A stretch of DNA of 64,000 nucleotides, taken from positions 5,501,306 through 5,565,305 of the forward strand of contig OX459104.1 of NCBI GenBank assembly GCA_949775045.1. Reading direction: 5' to 3'. The stretch's first letter is position 1. Each line of letters begins with the position of its first letter. The stretch is from Metridium senile (Eukaryota > Cnidaria > Anthozoa > Actiniaria > Metridiidae). A program made the position numbers and the translations under genes. Of this stretch, positions 1 to 11,700 are shown piece after piece. The notes under the pieces are model-generated. The model saw only the letters and a program-made list of their open reading frames with translations. It had not been told where the DNA came from and made no database searches.

Positions 1-645
1 CAACACCAAAAGAAATTTCACATGAGCACCAAGGTTTTTTTTTCTACTTTTCTAACGCGTTTTTTGTTTTTTGCAGTTTTACTGCACCCCTAAAGGCCTT
101 CCTCTTGACCATTGCAATTTATTCCTGTAGTGAATGTTGTCAATATATATATATATATATATCCATATATTTTATAACCTGCATTATACTTCCTAGAAGC
201 GAAGGAAAAGTATATTTCATAACCGCAAACCATCTAGCGATCGGCAATACACCTAGCTATTAGAGGGGGACATTAGGATTTGCGGTATTGGCCATTTTTT
301 AATGCGATATTGCGGTAAAAGGAATACATTTTTGCATAATGCGGGATTTAGAATTCCTGCGGTATGAGATATATTAACGGTTTTTGTTTTGTATTTTTTT
401 GGTACGTATGGATGGTGAAAAAAAACCGAAAACGTTTAATGACCTTTGATTTTTATTAAATGTTGTGCAGTATGCAGTATTTGCGATACTTTTTAAGTTT
501 TCGCTTATCTTGTTACCTCATTTTTTCCAGAAAATAGTCTAGTTACTTCTTTCGAAAATTGTTTTCTTCGCATGAGCGTGACTGTTGTTTTTCCTATGAC
601 ATCTCATACTGCATCATGAATTCTGGATGCAGCACAGTTGAGGGT
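1..645. other. No gene seen
   Basis: AT-rich sequence with a short (TA)n run near 142-162 and no open frame or recognisable family. I see nothing codable here. Confidence 0.6.
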
Positions 646-824
646 TGTCCAGTATTACAACTAGACTCAAGTGGTATAATATGTTTTACTAGTTGAGTCT
701 ATTGGTGAATAACCACAGGTATACCATTACAGCGTATATATTGTAACAGGGGAGGGGTAACATACGTCAACATTTGTTTTATAAGAGGGCAGGGGACATA
801 ATGGTTGTTAGCACAGGGATACCG

Positions 825-1345
825 CGAGCAAGAATCGAACTTTAAATAATAGTGGTTGTTGTCTTTACAGAACGACGCAATAACACAGACATGAGTCGTA
901 TTCTACGTAAAGTAAATAGTTTGTGAGTACTCAACTGACTGACATCGAAACGCCGCGAGCGAGAATCGAACTTTAAATAATAGTGGTTGTTGTCTTTACA
1001 GAACGACGCAATAACACTGACATGAGTCGTATTTGTAAGTAAATAGTTTTTGAGTCTGTACTCAAATACTGACATCGAAACACCTTGAGGGAGAAAACGA
1101 ACATTAAATAATAGTGGTTGTTGTCTTTACAGAACGACGCAATAACACTGACATGAGTCGTATTTGTAAGTAAATAGTTTTTGAGTCTGTACTCAAATAC
1201 TGACATCGAAACACCTTGAGGGAGAAAACGAACATTAAATAATAGTGATTGTTGTCTTTACAGAACGACGCAATAACACATGAGGAGTATTGTAGTTTGA
1301 ATACTCAAGTAAATAGTTTGTGAGTACTGACTTCGAACGCCGCGT
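825..1345. repeat. 131-bp tandem repeat, about 4 copies
   Basis: Copies beginning near 841, 972, 1103 and 1234 share a core containing AATAATAGTGGTTGTTGTCT and then CAGAACGACGCAATAACA. The period is 131 bp. Small differences separate the copies. Short minus-strand open frames here simply follow the repeat and are not genes. Confidence 0.85.
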
Positions 1346-1368
1346 GCGAGAATCGATATCGTAATGAT

Positions 1369-1620
1369 ATTCACTACTTGACTACCAGTTGAATTCCATT
1401 CTTACTAGTAGTTCAACTTGACAACTAGTTGTGGCTTGCTGGCCCATGCTGCTCAACACAGGGTGCCCACCCCCCAAAATCATAACACATAACCACAGGA
1501 AACCCAAAACAAAATAATGAGATTTTCACTACTTGACTACCAGTTGAATTCCATTCTTACTAGTAGTTCAACTTGACAACTAGTTGTGGCTCGCTGGCCC
1601 ATGCTGCTCAACACAGGGTT
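1369..1620. repeat. Two direct copies of a roughly 105-bp block
   Basis: The block starting near 1369 (CACTACTTGACTACCAGTTG) recurs from about 1517 and runs in both to CTGCTCAACACAGGGT. It lies inside the inverted-end element. Confidence 0.8.
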
Positions 1621-1809
1621 CCCACCTCCCAAAACAGAAACTGAATTTGACCTCCTCTCCCAATGTCAACTTATATCTGTCTATGAATGGCCTTTGTCTC
1701 CCCTCCCCACGTAGAAAGTATATGCTGTTTGGGATCCCTGTGGCTATTCACCAATAAACTCAACTGGTAAATACGATTTACCACTGGAGTCTAGTTGTAA
1801 TACTGGACA

Positions 1810-2544
1810 TGTGTGGCACAGTTGTAATAATCAACACACTAATTATTTCTAAATATATTGTGTCTGTTCATTTTCTGGTACTTCCTTACAGATAAGTTCA
1901 TTGTATAAAGCCAGGCGGTATGAAACGACGCCAAAATGTGCGTAAACAATACAGACGTTCTATTATTTCTGCTTGCTCTTTCTGATGGTGGTGCCTATTT
2001 TTTAAGATGAGGTTTTTGATCTTTGAAAGTCAATGTCGGCCATACATTTGACATTCGATCGGCCGTCTATTACAGGGGACCCACGACCCGCGAAGATTAG
2101 ATATTCCCTGCATGTAACAATAGTGACAAAACAAGCCAACATGGGGATGAATTTTTTTATTTTATATTTTTCTAGATTTTTTAGAACTGAAAAATAATCT
2201 TCTCTTTCTCAATAAATAATTTGGTCTTATAATATACTGGACAAAATTACTCGATTCTGCATGATTGGACGAGAGGAGGACATTTAAATCGTAAATTGTA
2301 CTCTGCAGAGTACCAATTAGTTTTTCAGTATATTATCAATTAAAAATCGCACGATCTTCTCGTATTAATGGATCAGACATGATGTTTTGCAAAACATCAC
2401 TTGTACCTATTACAGTGGTACATCTATTAAGCGCGGGTAACCCTTGAGACTTTCCAAAGTGGCCACTTTATAGAGGTTGGACGCTGAATAGGGGTATAGA
2501 ATAGGTATAGTTTGGGACGTTTTATTGTAGCCGCCTAATAAATA
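1810..2544. other. No gene seen
   Basis: No long frame, RNA gene or clear repeat could be supported in this stretch. Confidence 0.5.
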
Positions 2545-2893
2545 GAACGATTCCACATACGCGTTTTTAACATGCAAATATGTTTTGTCGAGTATTTAAT
2601 ATGCAAATGAGTTGTCACCTTAGATGAGTTGTCACCTTGCTAATCAAGGCATACGCATGGCGGCAGTTTCATGGCTATTTAGCGGCTACGTAATTTCGCA
2701 CTAAAAGATAGTTGACATATTTTGACAATTTCTGCTCAACTTTTTTTTTTTACAGCGAGAATCATACCCCAGTGAATGAGCCGTGAAGCTGCCCACGTGC
2801 GCTTGCCTCAGTTGTCGAGGTGACAACTCATTTGCATGTTAAATACTCGACAAAACATATTTGCATGTTAAAAACACTTATGTGAAATCGTTC
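2545..2893. mobile_element. MITE with about 77-bp TIRs and TA flanks
   Basis: The left arm from GAACGATTCCACATA is the inverse of the right arm ending at 2893, with about 77 bp and few mismatches; both contain ATGCAAATATGTTTTGTCGA. The element is bounded by TA at 2543-2544 and 2894-2895, as expected of Tc1/mariner-type insertion. It has no coding capacity. Confidence 0.7.
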
Positions 2894-2895
2894 TA

Positions 2896-4440
2896 ATAGA
2901 GTGACTGATTATTAGGTGACCGATTTATAGAGGTACCACTGTAATTACAAATTGTACTTAAGATCGTTCGATTTCCTATACAAATACTTTTGTCTGACTA
3001 TATCATGATTTTAGCCGTGATAACTAATGATAAGTTCAGATCAGAAAGAGCAGAGTATTGTAATCAGTACTAGTAACGCACAGGCATGTCAATACTCTAG
3101 TTTCATGTTAATCTAGCACTGCTGTACTATTTGACAAAGGGCGCATTTGTATGGGATAACTCTCGATTTGTTGTCAAAATATCCACAAATCCCAAACAAA
3201 GCACGAAAAAATGTTATCACATTTGAAATTTATTCTGAATTGAGGCTATCCTTGTGCAAATGCGCCTTTTGTGGAATAGTTACAACGATCAGTATGTGTG
3301 GTAACTTGATAACTGAAAAACCGTTTTGGAGGGCTGGTAAATACACACATCCAGCTAGTGGGCTGTGGGTGTGTTCGTAATTGCTCAGATTGAGCATTGA
3401 TTGAAGATTGAATTTAATCTTTCAAAAAGTAGCGACACACACATCCAGTGGAACTGTGGGTGTGTTCGTAATTGAACAAATAGCGACACACACATCCAGC
3501 TAGACCAGTGGAACAGTGGGTGTGTTCGTAATTGAACAAATAGCGACACACATCCAGCTAGACCAGTGGACCAGTGGTTGTGTTCGTAATTGCTCAGATT
3601 GAGTATTGAATTTAATCAGTCAAGTAGCGACTGGGCGTATGGTTTTTGCTTGTTACAAAAGCGAAAAAGATAAGGTTCTTGTGCGTGTGTTTCATTGCAC
3701 ACAAGTAACGGTAGATCTTGTTACCAAATGGCCACACATACAATAGTCAGTCTTTTACGACTTGGATAAACTTAGTGTTATTTTGTGAAAATTCAGCAGT
3801 ATAAGAACTTTTTAACTATGAATACGCTAAATGTTCACTGTAAGTACTGCTATGAATACCCCTATCAATACTGTTAAAAACAGTCTACAACATCTATATA
3901 GAGAAGCATTTCTCATAAAGCTATAAAATAGTTAATAAATGTAGTAGTACTATCAGCTCAGTACAGTAGGGGTGGAGAATGGTAAATCCGAGTCGCCAAG
4001 ACGTACCTTTTTAAATTCCGAGACCGAGACTTGGTTGATTTTAAAAATCCGAGACTGAGATTTTCGTTTCGCGCTTGTCATCCGAAAAAAAATCGACTCT
4101 AAGGGGGTTGGATTAGAAATACGAGACACCGAGACTAAGCGTACAAAGGGCGAGATTCCGAGACTTGGCCAACTTCCCAAGACTTTTAATTTTTGGGGTA
4201 CCATTCGCCACCCCTTACAGTGAATATTTGTGTCCCTTTTTGTGTATTTAGTTGCAGAATAATAATTTAAATACAGTAATTTAAAGTGGTGTTTAATGGA
4301 AAGGAACAAAAAAAACAAAAAAATAAGAAAATGCATGTGATATGATAAGTAGATAAGAAGGAAAATATTTCATAAGGCCAGGAGTTTCATATTACTAAGA
4401 CTTAAGGCTAAGGCCATTTGATATTTGATGGGAGGAGGGG
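2896..4440. other. No gene; short tandem array at about 3335-3600
   Basis: Around 3335-3600 a unit of about 60 bp containing GACACACACATCCAGC and GTGGGTGTGTTCGTAATTG recurs about four times. The rest shows no supported feature. The longest frames (77 and 127 aa) have no recognisable domain. Confidence 0.5.
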
Positions 4441-6275
4441 AAGGGGGGGGGGGGGGGGGGTTGTTTTGTCGGTGCCTGATATTTTTTTGCAAGATATTAT
4501 TTTGGTAGCACTCAATACTATTTTTTAAGTGCAACAAAGCTTGTTCGATATTTTTTTTTAATTCAGCGAGTTTCTAAACTCGATCGGACGTCAACGTTGT
4601 TTCCGAAAGATATTGTGAAATTTAGCATGGAGGATTGCGAACTCAAGAAGGAGGAGTCAAGAACGAGTCAATTCCAACTTGTTTGGATCGAGAAACAAAA
4701 GTGATGTGGTTGTTGCTACGATATTCTGTCTTCTGACAAAGTCTCTCTGGACCAACGTGATTTGTTCAGTGCTGTGCTTTCTTGATCACGCCTGTATAAA
4801 GAGAAAGAAGAGTTGTATAAATAAGGTTAATCAAATAAATGTGTATTACAGTACGTACACATCATATATATCCATGAAACAAATCTAAATATATATAGTA
4901 TAGATTTTCTCCTTTATTTAGCCTTGGGGGTAGCTTTTATATGGGGATTCAGCTATAATCTCCCCTGCTATAACCCTTTTAATGATTTCATGTTATACAT
5001 ATTGTAGTGTGTTGTTATTATTTTTAAAGTTGTTATATATATATGAAAAAAATATCCTTCTGATCCTTTCACTTCCGTCTGCTTTGTTTTGTTCAAGATT
5101 TATATATTTATTGTGGTTGCGGATTTTTAGTTAATTTGCGGTTGCGATACCCCCTTACTCCGCCTCGATTTGCGACTCCGCACAACCAATCATAGTTAAT
5201 AACTATGTGCAGAGCAACCACCAGCAAGCCAACCCGCAAGCCATGCTCACCAAACATACGAACTCTGTTAATAAGATGTAAATTTAAAAGAATGTTTTTT
5301 AACGATTTTTTGACATCTCAATCATTAATAAGTCCACCACAGGAAGCCCGCACATTGACCTCAAATATCGAACATTTGACCTCAAATATCGAGCATTAAA
5401 TCTATTGCCTGTATTGAATTTAACATAAGGAAGTATTTCAAAAATTAAAACCAACAACTGTTGCGGACATCATCCGATTTCTTTATCGTGTGGAGTATAA
5501 CTAATAGTGTATAAATATACCGAACAATGTTCAGTGAATTACATCTGGTAACTCGTTACACAAAGAGTTATATAAATAGTCTCTTTCACACTGACAACAA
5601 TAAAATTAAAACTACAAATTAGTACGGCCACAAGAATATGATAAATTATGAGATATGGACAATATTTAGTAATTTTAAAAGATTGCCACTCAATGCATGA
5701 AATATTAGAATTAATAGAACATACTGGAACTAATACGTAGGAATAAAAGACAGTTGGATGAGCTAGATATCTCTATCCACGGACAATGGCTGAATTCATA
5801 TCATGCCTAAAATGAGCAAAAAAAATGGCCAAAAAAATGAGCAGAAACTGACCTATAAAATGAGCAGAAACCGACTCTCAAAATCAGAGCAAAACTGACC
5901 TAAAAATGAGCAAAAACCGTAAGGCAGGGAGAAGGTAATTTTTTCTGAACGAAATCGAAATCTGAGTTAATGAAGAAGACACTGTAAGAGTTTTATTGAT
6001 TTGTTATTAAATTTTAACAGTGAGCTTGGGCTACCTGTGTTAAAATGAGCAAAAACACACTTACAAAATGAGCAGAAACGGCGTCCTTTAAAATGAGCAA
6101 AAACTGACCTAAAAGCCAAACTATAATTATATCAGGCAGCTCTCAAAACCATGGAAAATAGCATTCAAAAGAGGCATTATACAAAGCTATTCTGAGACCC
6201 TAAATATAGAATAGAAAAATGAACAATTACTTTCTTAAAATTTATTAATAACAAAAGCTTTCTCAAATTGATCTA
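4441..6275. other. No gene; poly-G tract and degenerate repeats
   Basis: A poly-G tract lies at about 4447-4460. Between about 5800 and 6115 a loose repeat around AAAATGAGCARAAACTGACC recurs irregularly. Nothing else is supported. Confidence 0.5.
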
Positions 6276-6530
6276 GCCTGCGTAGCAAGCGTTTCTTTTG
6301 GGGGGACGGGAGAAAGTTTTTTATTTTTTTATTTTGGGATAGCTGTGTAACCGATATGGCCGCGCGAAAGCTAAGACGAATGCAAAAAATCTTCCCCCTC
6401 TCCCTCCCCCACGCTCGTTATTTTGCATTCGTCTTAGGTTTCGCGCGGCCATATCGGTAACACAGCTATCCCAAAACAATAAAAACAACTTTCTCCCGTT
6501 CCCCCCAAAAGAAACGCTTGCTACGCAGGC
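6276..6530. mobile_element. Palindromic MITE (GCCTGCGTAGCAAGCG type)
   Basis: A near-perfect inverted repeat with arms of about 105 bp: GCCTGCGTAGCAAGCGTTTC at the left is mirrored by GAAACGCTTGCTACGCAGGC at the right. The two arms also share a segment covering the CCGATATGGCCGCGCG motif. The loop is pyrimidine-rich. No coding capacity. Confidence 0.8.
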
Positions 6531-6553
6531 CAAAATTGGTCACAAAAAAAAAA

Positions 6554-6701
6554 CAATAGCTGTTATTACAGTTATATGCAAATGATTTTGAACAATGGGT
6601 TGAAGTCGAGGCTTTCGTGCGAAAACAATAGGTTTGCCCGAAAGCCTCGATTTGAATCCATTGTTTGAAATCATTTGCATATAACTGTAATAACAGCTAT
6701 T
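6554..6701. mobile_element. Palindromic MITE, 148 bp
   Basis: Arms of about 65 bp starting AATAGCTGTTATTACAGTTA are exact or nearly exact inverses around a short loop near 6630. It sits 23 bp from the previous palindrome. Confidence 0.75.
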
Positions 6702-8747
6702 CACCGCTATTGTTTGTTGTGTAACGCGAAGTGTTGAATGAAAACAAATGATTCAACGCTAATTTGAAGCTTTTGAATAATACATATATATTATTAAAAC
6801 GGAAGTTCTATGAGCAATATCAATATCGTGGATGTTTTAACTAGAATGTAAAAAGTGCACAGCAAAAACAATAGCATAGACTTCATTGATACTATAAAAC
6901 ATAAAATAGTGTTAGTAACTTGAGATATTTCAACAAGTAAGTTTGTACGTGATATCATCAAACCGCTAAATTCTAAAATCTAAATCACAGAAAGCTGGTT
7001 TTCTACCTGATTTTCGTATAGTAGAAAGATATCATTCACGAATATACGGTACATTTTCGTTGTTTCGTTAACGAGATATTAGAAGCGAAATTACACATGC
7101 ACTAGTGACACTAGTGAAATTATCTCGAGTTTTCTGGAGAAAGACATTCATTATTTTTTTAGGCTTGTTTATCAGTTGAATGAGCTCTGATCTAACGCGA
7201 TTTAGTTGGAGTTACATAATGATGTTCGGGCTTGGACATTTGTCTAGCTTTTGGTGTTCCAAACTGCTACACCTTTGACGGCTTTATACAATTTTACCAA
7301 AAAGTTTGCTTATGAAACCGTTCATATCTCTGCAGCAAAAACTCGATTTGATTTAAAATATTGCAGAATTACATAGTTTTACTTACTCTTTCTCGTTTAG
7401 GTACTTTTAGTTTTATATTTAGGTCTCTATATGAAAACGGACTGAAATATTTTTGATGACGTCATTGAAACCCTTCTATACAAAGCTCGTTGATAACTAC
7501 AAGAAGATATTACTCAAAAGAAATGGCACACACGGGGTGATTATTTACATTCTTGTGTTTTTAATCTGCTATGGCCGCTCAACTGGATCGTTTCGCAATA
7601 ACATTGGTGTCTGTATATTACTCTAGCGTGTCACTATCAAATCTTGGATTTATCCGAAAAAGGCTCCTCGATTTACACTGGTTTCTTTGTAAAAAGTTTC
7701 TTATTTTTGTCAGTTTAAAATCTTCTTGAAATATTGAAATTCCTCTGTTATAGATGTGACAAACCATTTCAGTACCCAATAAATCTATTTACTCTTGTTA
7801 CAGAAGAGTCATAAAGGGCCATTTTAATTGCTCAATTATCGCAATATGATAACTGAAAGGACTATTAAAATATTTCACAAAATAGCTAAATGTTCGCCAC
7901 ACAATTACCATCCCCTTTAAAGCCTCTGGAACCCAGGGTACCACACAATGCAATTCAAAGACATTTTAAAATGATAAAATGACATAATTTAAAAAAAAAG
8001 AATATTAGAGAAACAACATCCCAGACATAAAACCCTTTTTAAAATTAATGCTGAACTAAGTTAAAAACAAGGGAGTTCATAGAAAAACAGACTAGTATAT
8101 TACTAGATTGACATTGGGACTAGATTGTTATTTACTATCACTAAAGTTTAACCTTGATTAGTTTTCATGAATATATTCAAGCAAAGTATTATCATGTAAA
8201 TCCAGCATTGTCTACAATCTCTACGTTTTTCTATTAATCATTTTAACCAAATCGAAGTGTGTTATTATTGTTTTGTTTTCTCTTTCAGATTTAAGCAGTG
8301 CGTTGTTATAGAACCGGAATACCCCCCTCGGTGGTAGGAAATTGATGAGTCATTAAACGTCAACAATAAGCTTTGGTTAATAATTTCTTTTGTCGTTATT
8401 CATTGTTATTATTATTGTGGCTTGTCACCCATTGTGATTAATTCCTGAAGGATCCTGAAGGTCAACTTTGGTCGCTTCCAGCGGCGCATTATTAATGAAG
8501 CGATATCTTTACCGCCGTGCTTCATCAACCATCTAGATGGGAGTGTTTCTTAATGAAAACGCAGAACTGCGGACTTTTTCCGCAGTCCATTTATCACACT
8601 CCTTAAGTTGAAAACAAATGACAAACGGGGCGGCCGGGGAAGCACTAATATAAATAGCGTCGCAGGTTTCTTCAACTTGAAGGAAGCTGACCTCCCAAGA
8701 ACCCGAAAGTGCACTCTTTTCTCCACTCTTTACCAGAATGCTTCGTT
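6702..8747. other. No gene; diverged repeat at 6980-7470
   Basis: About 6980-7470 resembles, with much divergence, the sequence at 13050-13290 and 14120-14260 (shared stretches such as TTGTTTCG followed by TCGAGTTATT-like sequence and CTCTGCAGCAAAAACT). This is an old dispersed repeat. No gene is supported; the last exon of the Ig/SEA gene may begin immediately to the right. Confidence 0.45.
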
Positions 8748-8797
8748 TTAAGGAAATAAGTCGAAATAAGTGCCAGGGTAGGGTTCTCCAACAGACA
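8748..8797 (-). CDS. Possible last exon: short cytoplasmic tail
   Basis: From a TATAG acceptor the required phase gives VSVGEPYPGTYFDLFP and a stop. The phase matches the preceding exon and the peptide contains tyrosines, but the acceptor's pyrimidine tract is weak and other acceptors are possible. Confidence 0.3.
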
Positions 8798-11700
8798 CTA
8801 TACGTTAAACTCATTGTACCAATCGAATCCTATATGGTACAAATATATGTCAATAACATGTCTGATTGACTTACTGTTTAGAAAGGCTGAACTTGCTGCA
8901 GCTACAACAGCACTTAAATTACACCAGTCACTAAAACGATAACAAAATATAATTAATTTACATGTAAAAGGGGTTGTTGGAGTGAACTAGAACGACGATG
9001 GCAAAAAATATGATGTTGGGAGGAGGGAGTCCCTCCACTGCAAGGGGGCTAAGGGGAACAAGGGCATAGTATTATTTATTTTCATTTTAAAATTCTTGTC
9101 AGAAAAAAAGAGAACAAAATATGATAAAACAATAGTAGTTTGGGATCATGGGAACACAATATAAAACATTTTAGGAAGACAGTTATTTTAAAAATGGGGA
9201 GCAAGAAAGAAAAATCTTTAAGGGATCAAGGGAGCTATATCCCCGAGGTTTGAATAGAGAGAAGAGCTCAAAGAAGAGAAAGGCAAAACAAAAAGAAAGT
9301 ACAGAAGTATTATGTAATACATGGATGCAGAAAGTAAAAACGACAAGTGAAACGATGAAAGGACAAAAGTGGAAGACAATAAAAGCAAGAGGAGAAAAAA
9401 AGCAAGAAAACAGCTAAAAAAAAAGAAGGAAATCAAAAGCTCTTTCCATGAATACTAACCTTTCTTGCAACAACAGCAATAAATTACTATTACAGCAATG
9501 ACAATTACAACCAACAAGGAGCAACCCACAGCAATACCAATTACCGCACCTTGGGTAAGATACGATGGCTTAGTGGTAGCCATGGGATGTGCTGTTGTTG
9601 TCGATGCTGATATATCTTGAGCGTAGATGCCTACAAAGAAAAAAATATCACGGTTACATGTGGTAATTTTATCAACAACTTTCAAAATGAACTGAACTTT
9701 TCAACACTCATAACATAAATATATTAATGATTAATAAAGCAGATTTCGTATGATTGTAAAATGTTTAGTGCCGCGTGTGTGTGTGTGTGTGCCTTGCCGT
9801 GATTGTGAAGTTTCCTAGAATTGCAGTTAACCTGCATTCGGCCGTGCCTTGACCGCGTTCGTGCCGTACTTTCTTTTTATACGAAATCTACTCTATATAT
9901 TCACAATCACAATAACCATCATCATCACAACTATCATTCCTAACACACAAATCACACCATTTATTGGATCTTTTTTGAAGCATTAGAGCATGCTTTTGAC
10001 GTTTTTTTGATACACCTACTTGCGGTAAGGTTGTCATACAAAATAGAACATTTGCACAAAGAAAATAGAACATTTGTGATTTAGTGCGAAAGGAATTAAT
10101 TAAAAGACAAAAGAGAGAGTTCAGCTTGAGTGATCTTCTTTTGTCTTTTAATCAATTCCTATCGTACTAAATCACATATGTTCTATTTTCTTTAAAAAAT
10201 GTATATGTTTGTATGACAACCTTACTGCAAGTAGGGGTATGTATTAGTAACCATTGACTAGTTGTGTACTACAAACCTGAACTGATGCTTTTTGAGTCGA
10301 TAGTAAATCCACCAACAGCTCCTCCATTCCGTTTCAGTTCTTCCTTCAGTGGTGACAAGGGATCGCTTACATTTCCTTCAAGCAGGAGCTCAAAACTTAC
10401 AACTACACCTGGCCTGTAAATGAGATGAATAAAAGTAGAACTGAAATGTCACGGTGTAATGAAAATCTAAAATATCTGATGGAATGTAATAAGACGGTTA
10501 ACAAGATAAGAGAAGAAAAGTTTTTTAAAATTAAAAGGTTTATGGCCAATTCAACAAATACTATTATGAATCAAAATCCAACCTACAAACAGATATTATA
10601 GAGTTCTGCTTCAATATAATGATCTTCTTTTATACTTTTAATTTATTCCAAACCCACTAAACTACAAATGTTCAAATGTTGTATGACAACGTTCTTGCAA
10701 GTAGGTGTAAGCATTGTAAGATATAAACAGTCAATGAGATTAACACAAGTGAGACGTGATTCTTTGTTTATTCTGGTTTAGCATTTCAATATGTAATTGT
10801 ATAATGATTAACAGTGAACATGGAACAAGAATTAGGAAATATTAGATCGAGCAATAATTTCCCCTAGTTTATTTTGTGACTGATAAATGTCTATGTGTAC
10901 TTACGAAAATTTCACCACTGTTATCCTGTTGACGTACTTTTTATTTTGGTAAACTTTAGTCAGCTAATTTGAATATAAATACCGGTAAGTGGGGAATGGA
11001 AAGTTAGGGAACAAAAACATGAATGAACGAACATGCAAATGAACGAACAAACGAACGAAGGAACATGCAAACGAACGAACGAAGGAACATACAAACTAAC
11101 AAACTAACAAACAATTAAACAAACGAACAAACAAACATGCAAACGAACGAACATGCAAACGAACAAACAAACGAACGAAGGAACATACAAACTAACAAAC
11201 AATTGAACAAACAAACATGCAAACGAACGAACATGCAAACGAACAAATGAACTAACATGCAAACGAACGAAGGAACATGCAAACTAACAAACAAACGAAC
11301 GAACGAACGAGCAAACGAACAAGCAAAAAAACATTCAAACAAAACTATCCAAATTAGCAACCAACAAACGAATTCAGCAATAAAGTAACAATTGATGAAA
11401 ACAAAACAGTCAATTCTTTACAAGTTTAAAAAAGTACTTACGATGTTTTCCCATTTGCTTTTGAAGCTTTTGAATTTTTGGGAGTTTTTGTCAGCCATAG
11501 CGTCATCCCAAGTGCAATTGGTGCAGTTGAAGTTTCCGTGCCATGTGAATTCACAAACTGCAAGAAATAGTGGTGATGCTGATGAAGAAAAGATGATATG
11601 ATGATGATGATGCTTACAGTGCAACGACTTCATCCGAGGCAACCAAAACAAAAATTATCCAAAAGAAACATCTTAGTTTGTAAACCCTACACAAGGTTTT

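Larger units (their letters stand above)
646..1809. mobile_element. Non-autonomous DNA element with about 75-bp inverted ends
   Basis: The left end (from TGTCCAGTATTACAACTAGA at 646) is matched in inverted orientation by the right end finishing at 1809, with about 75 bp of similarity on each side. There is no transposase. The interior is filled by two kinds of direct repeat (825-1345 and 1369-1620). No convincing target-site duplication is visible, so the superfamily is not assigned. Confidence 0.6.

Noticed and set aside
842..1206. Two near-identical 77-aa minus-strand frames
   Set aside because: Copies of the 131-bp tandem repeat; no domain or splice support.
3953..4336. 127-aa minus-strand frame
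   Set aside because: Low-complexity start and no recognisable domain or splice context.
9218..9436. Hydrophobic 72-aa minus-strand frame as a membrane protein
   Set aside because: Translation of a purine-rich low-complexity stretch inside an intron.
11115..11360. 81-aa minus-strand protein rich in Cys, Phe and Val
   Set aside because: Translation of a tetranucleotide tandem repeat.
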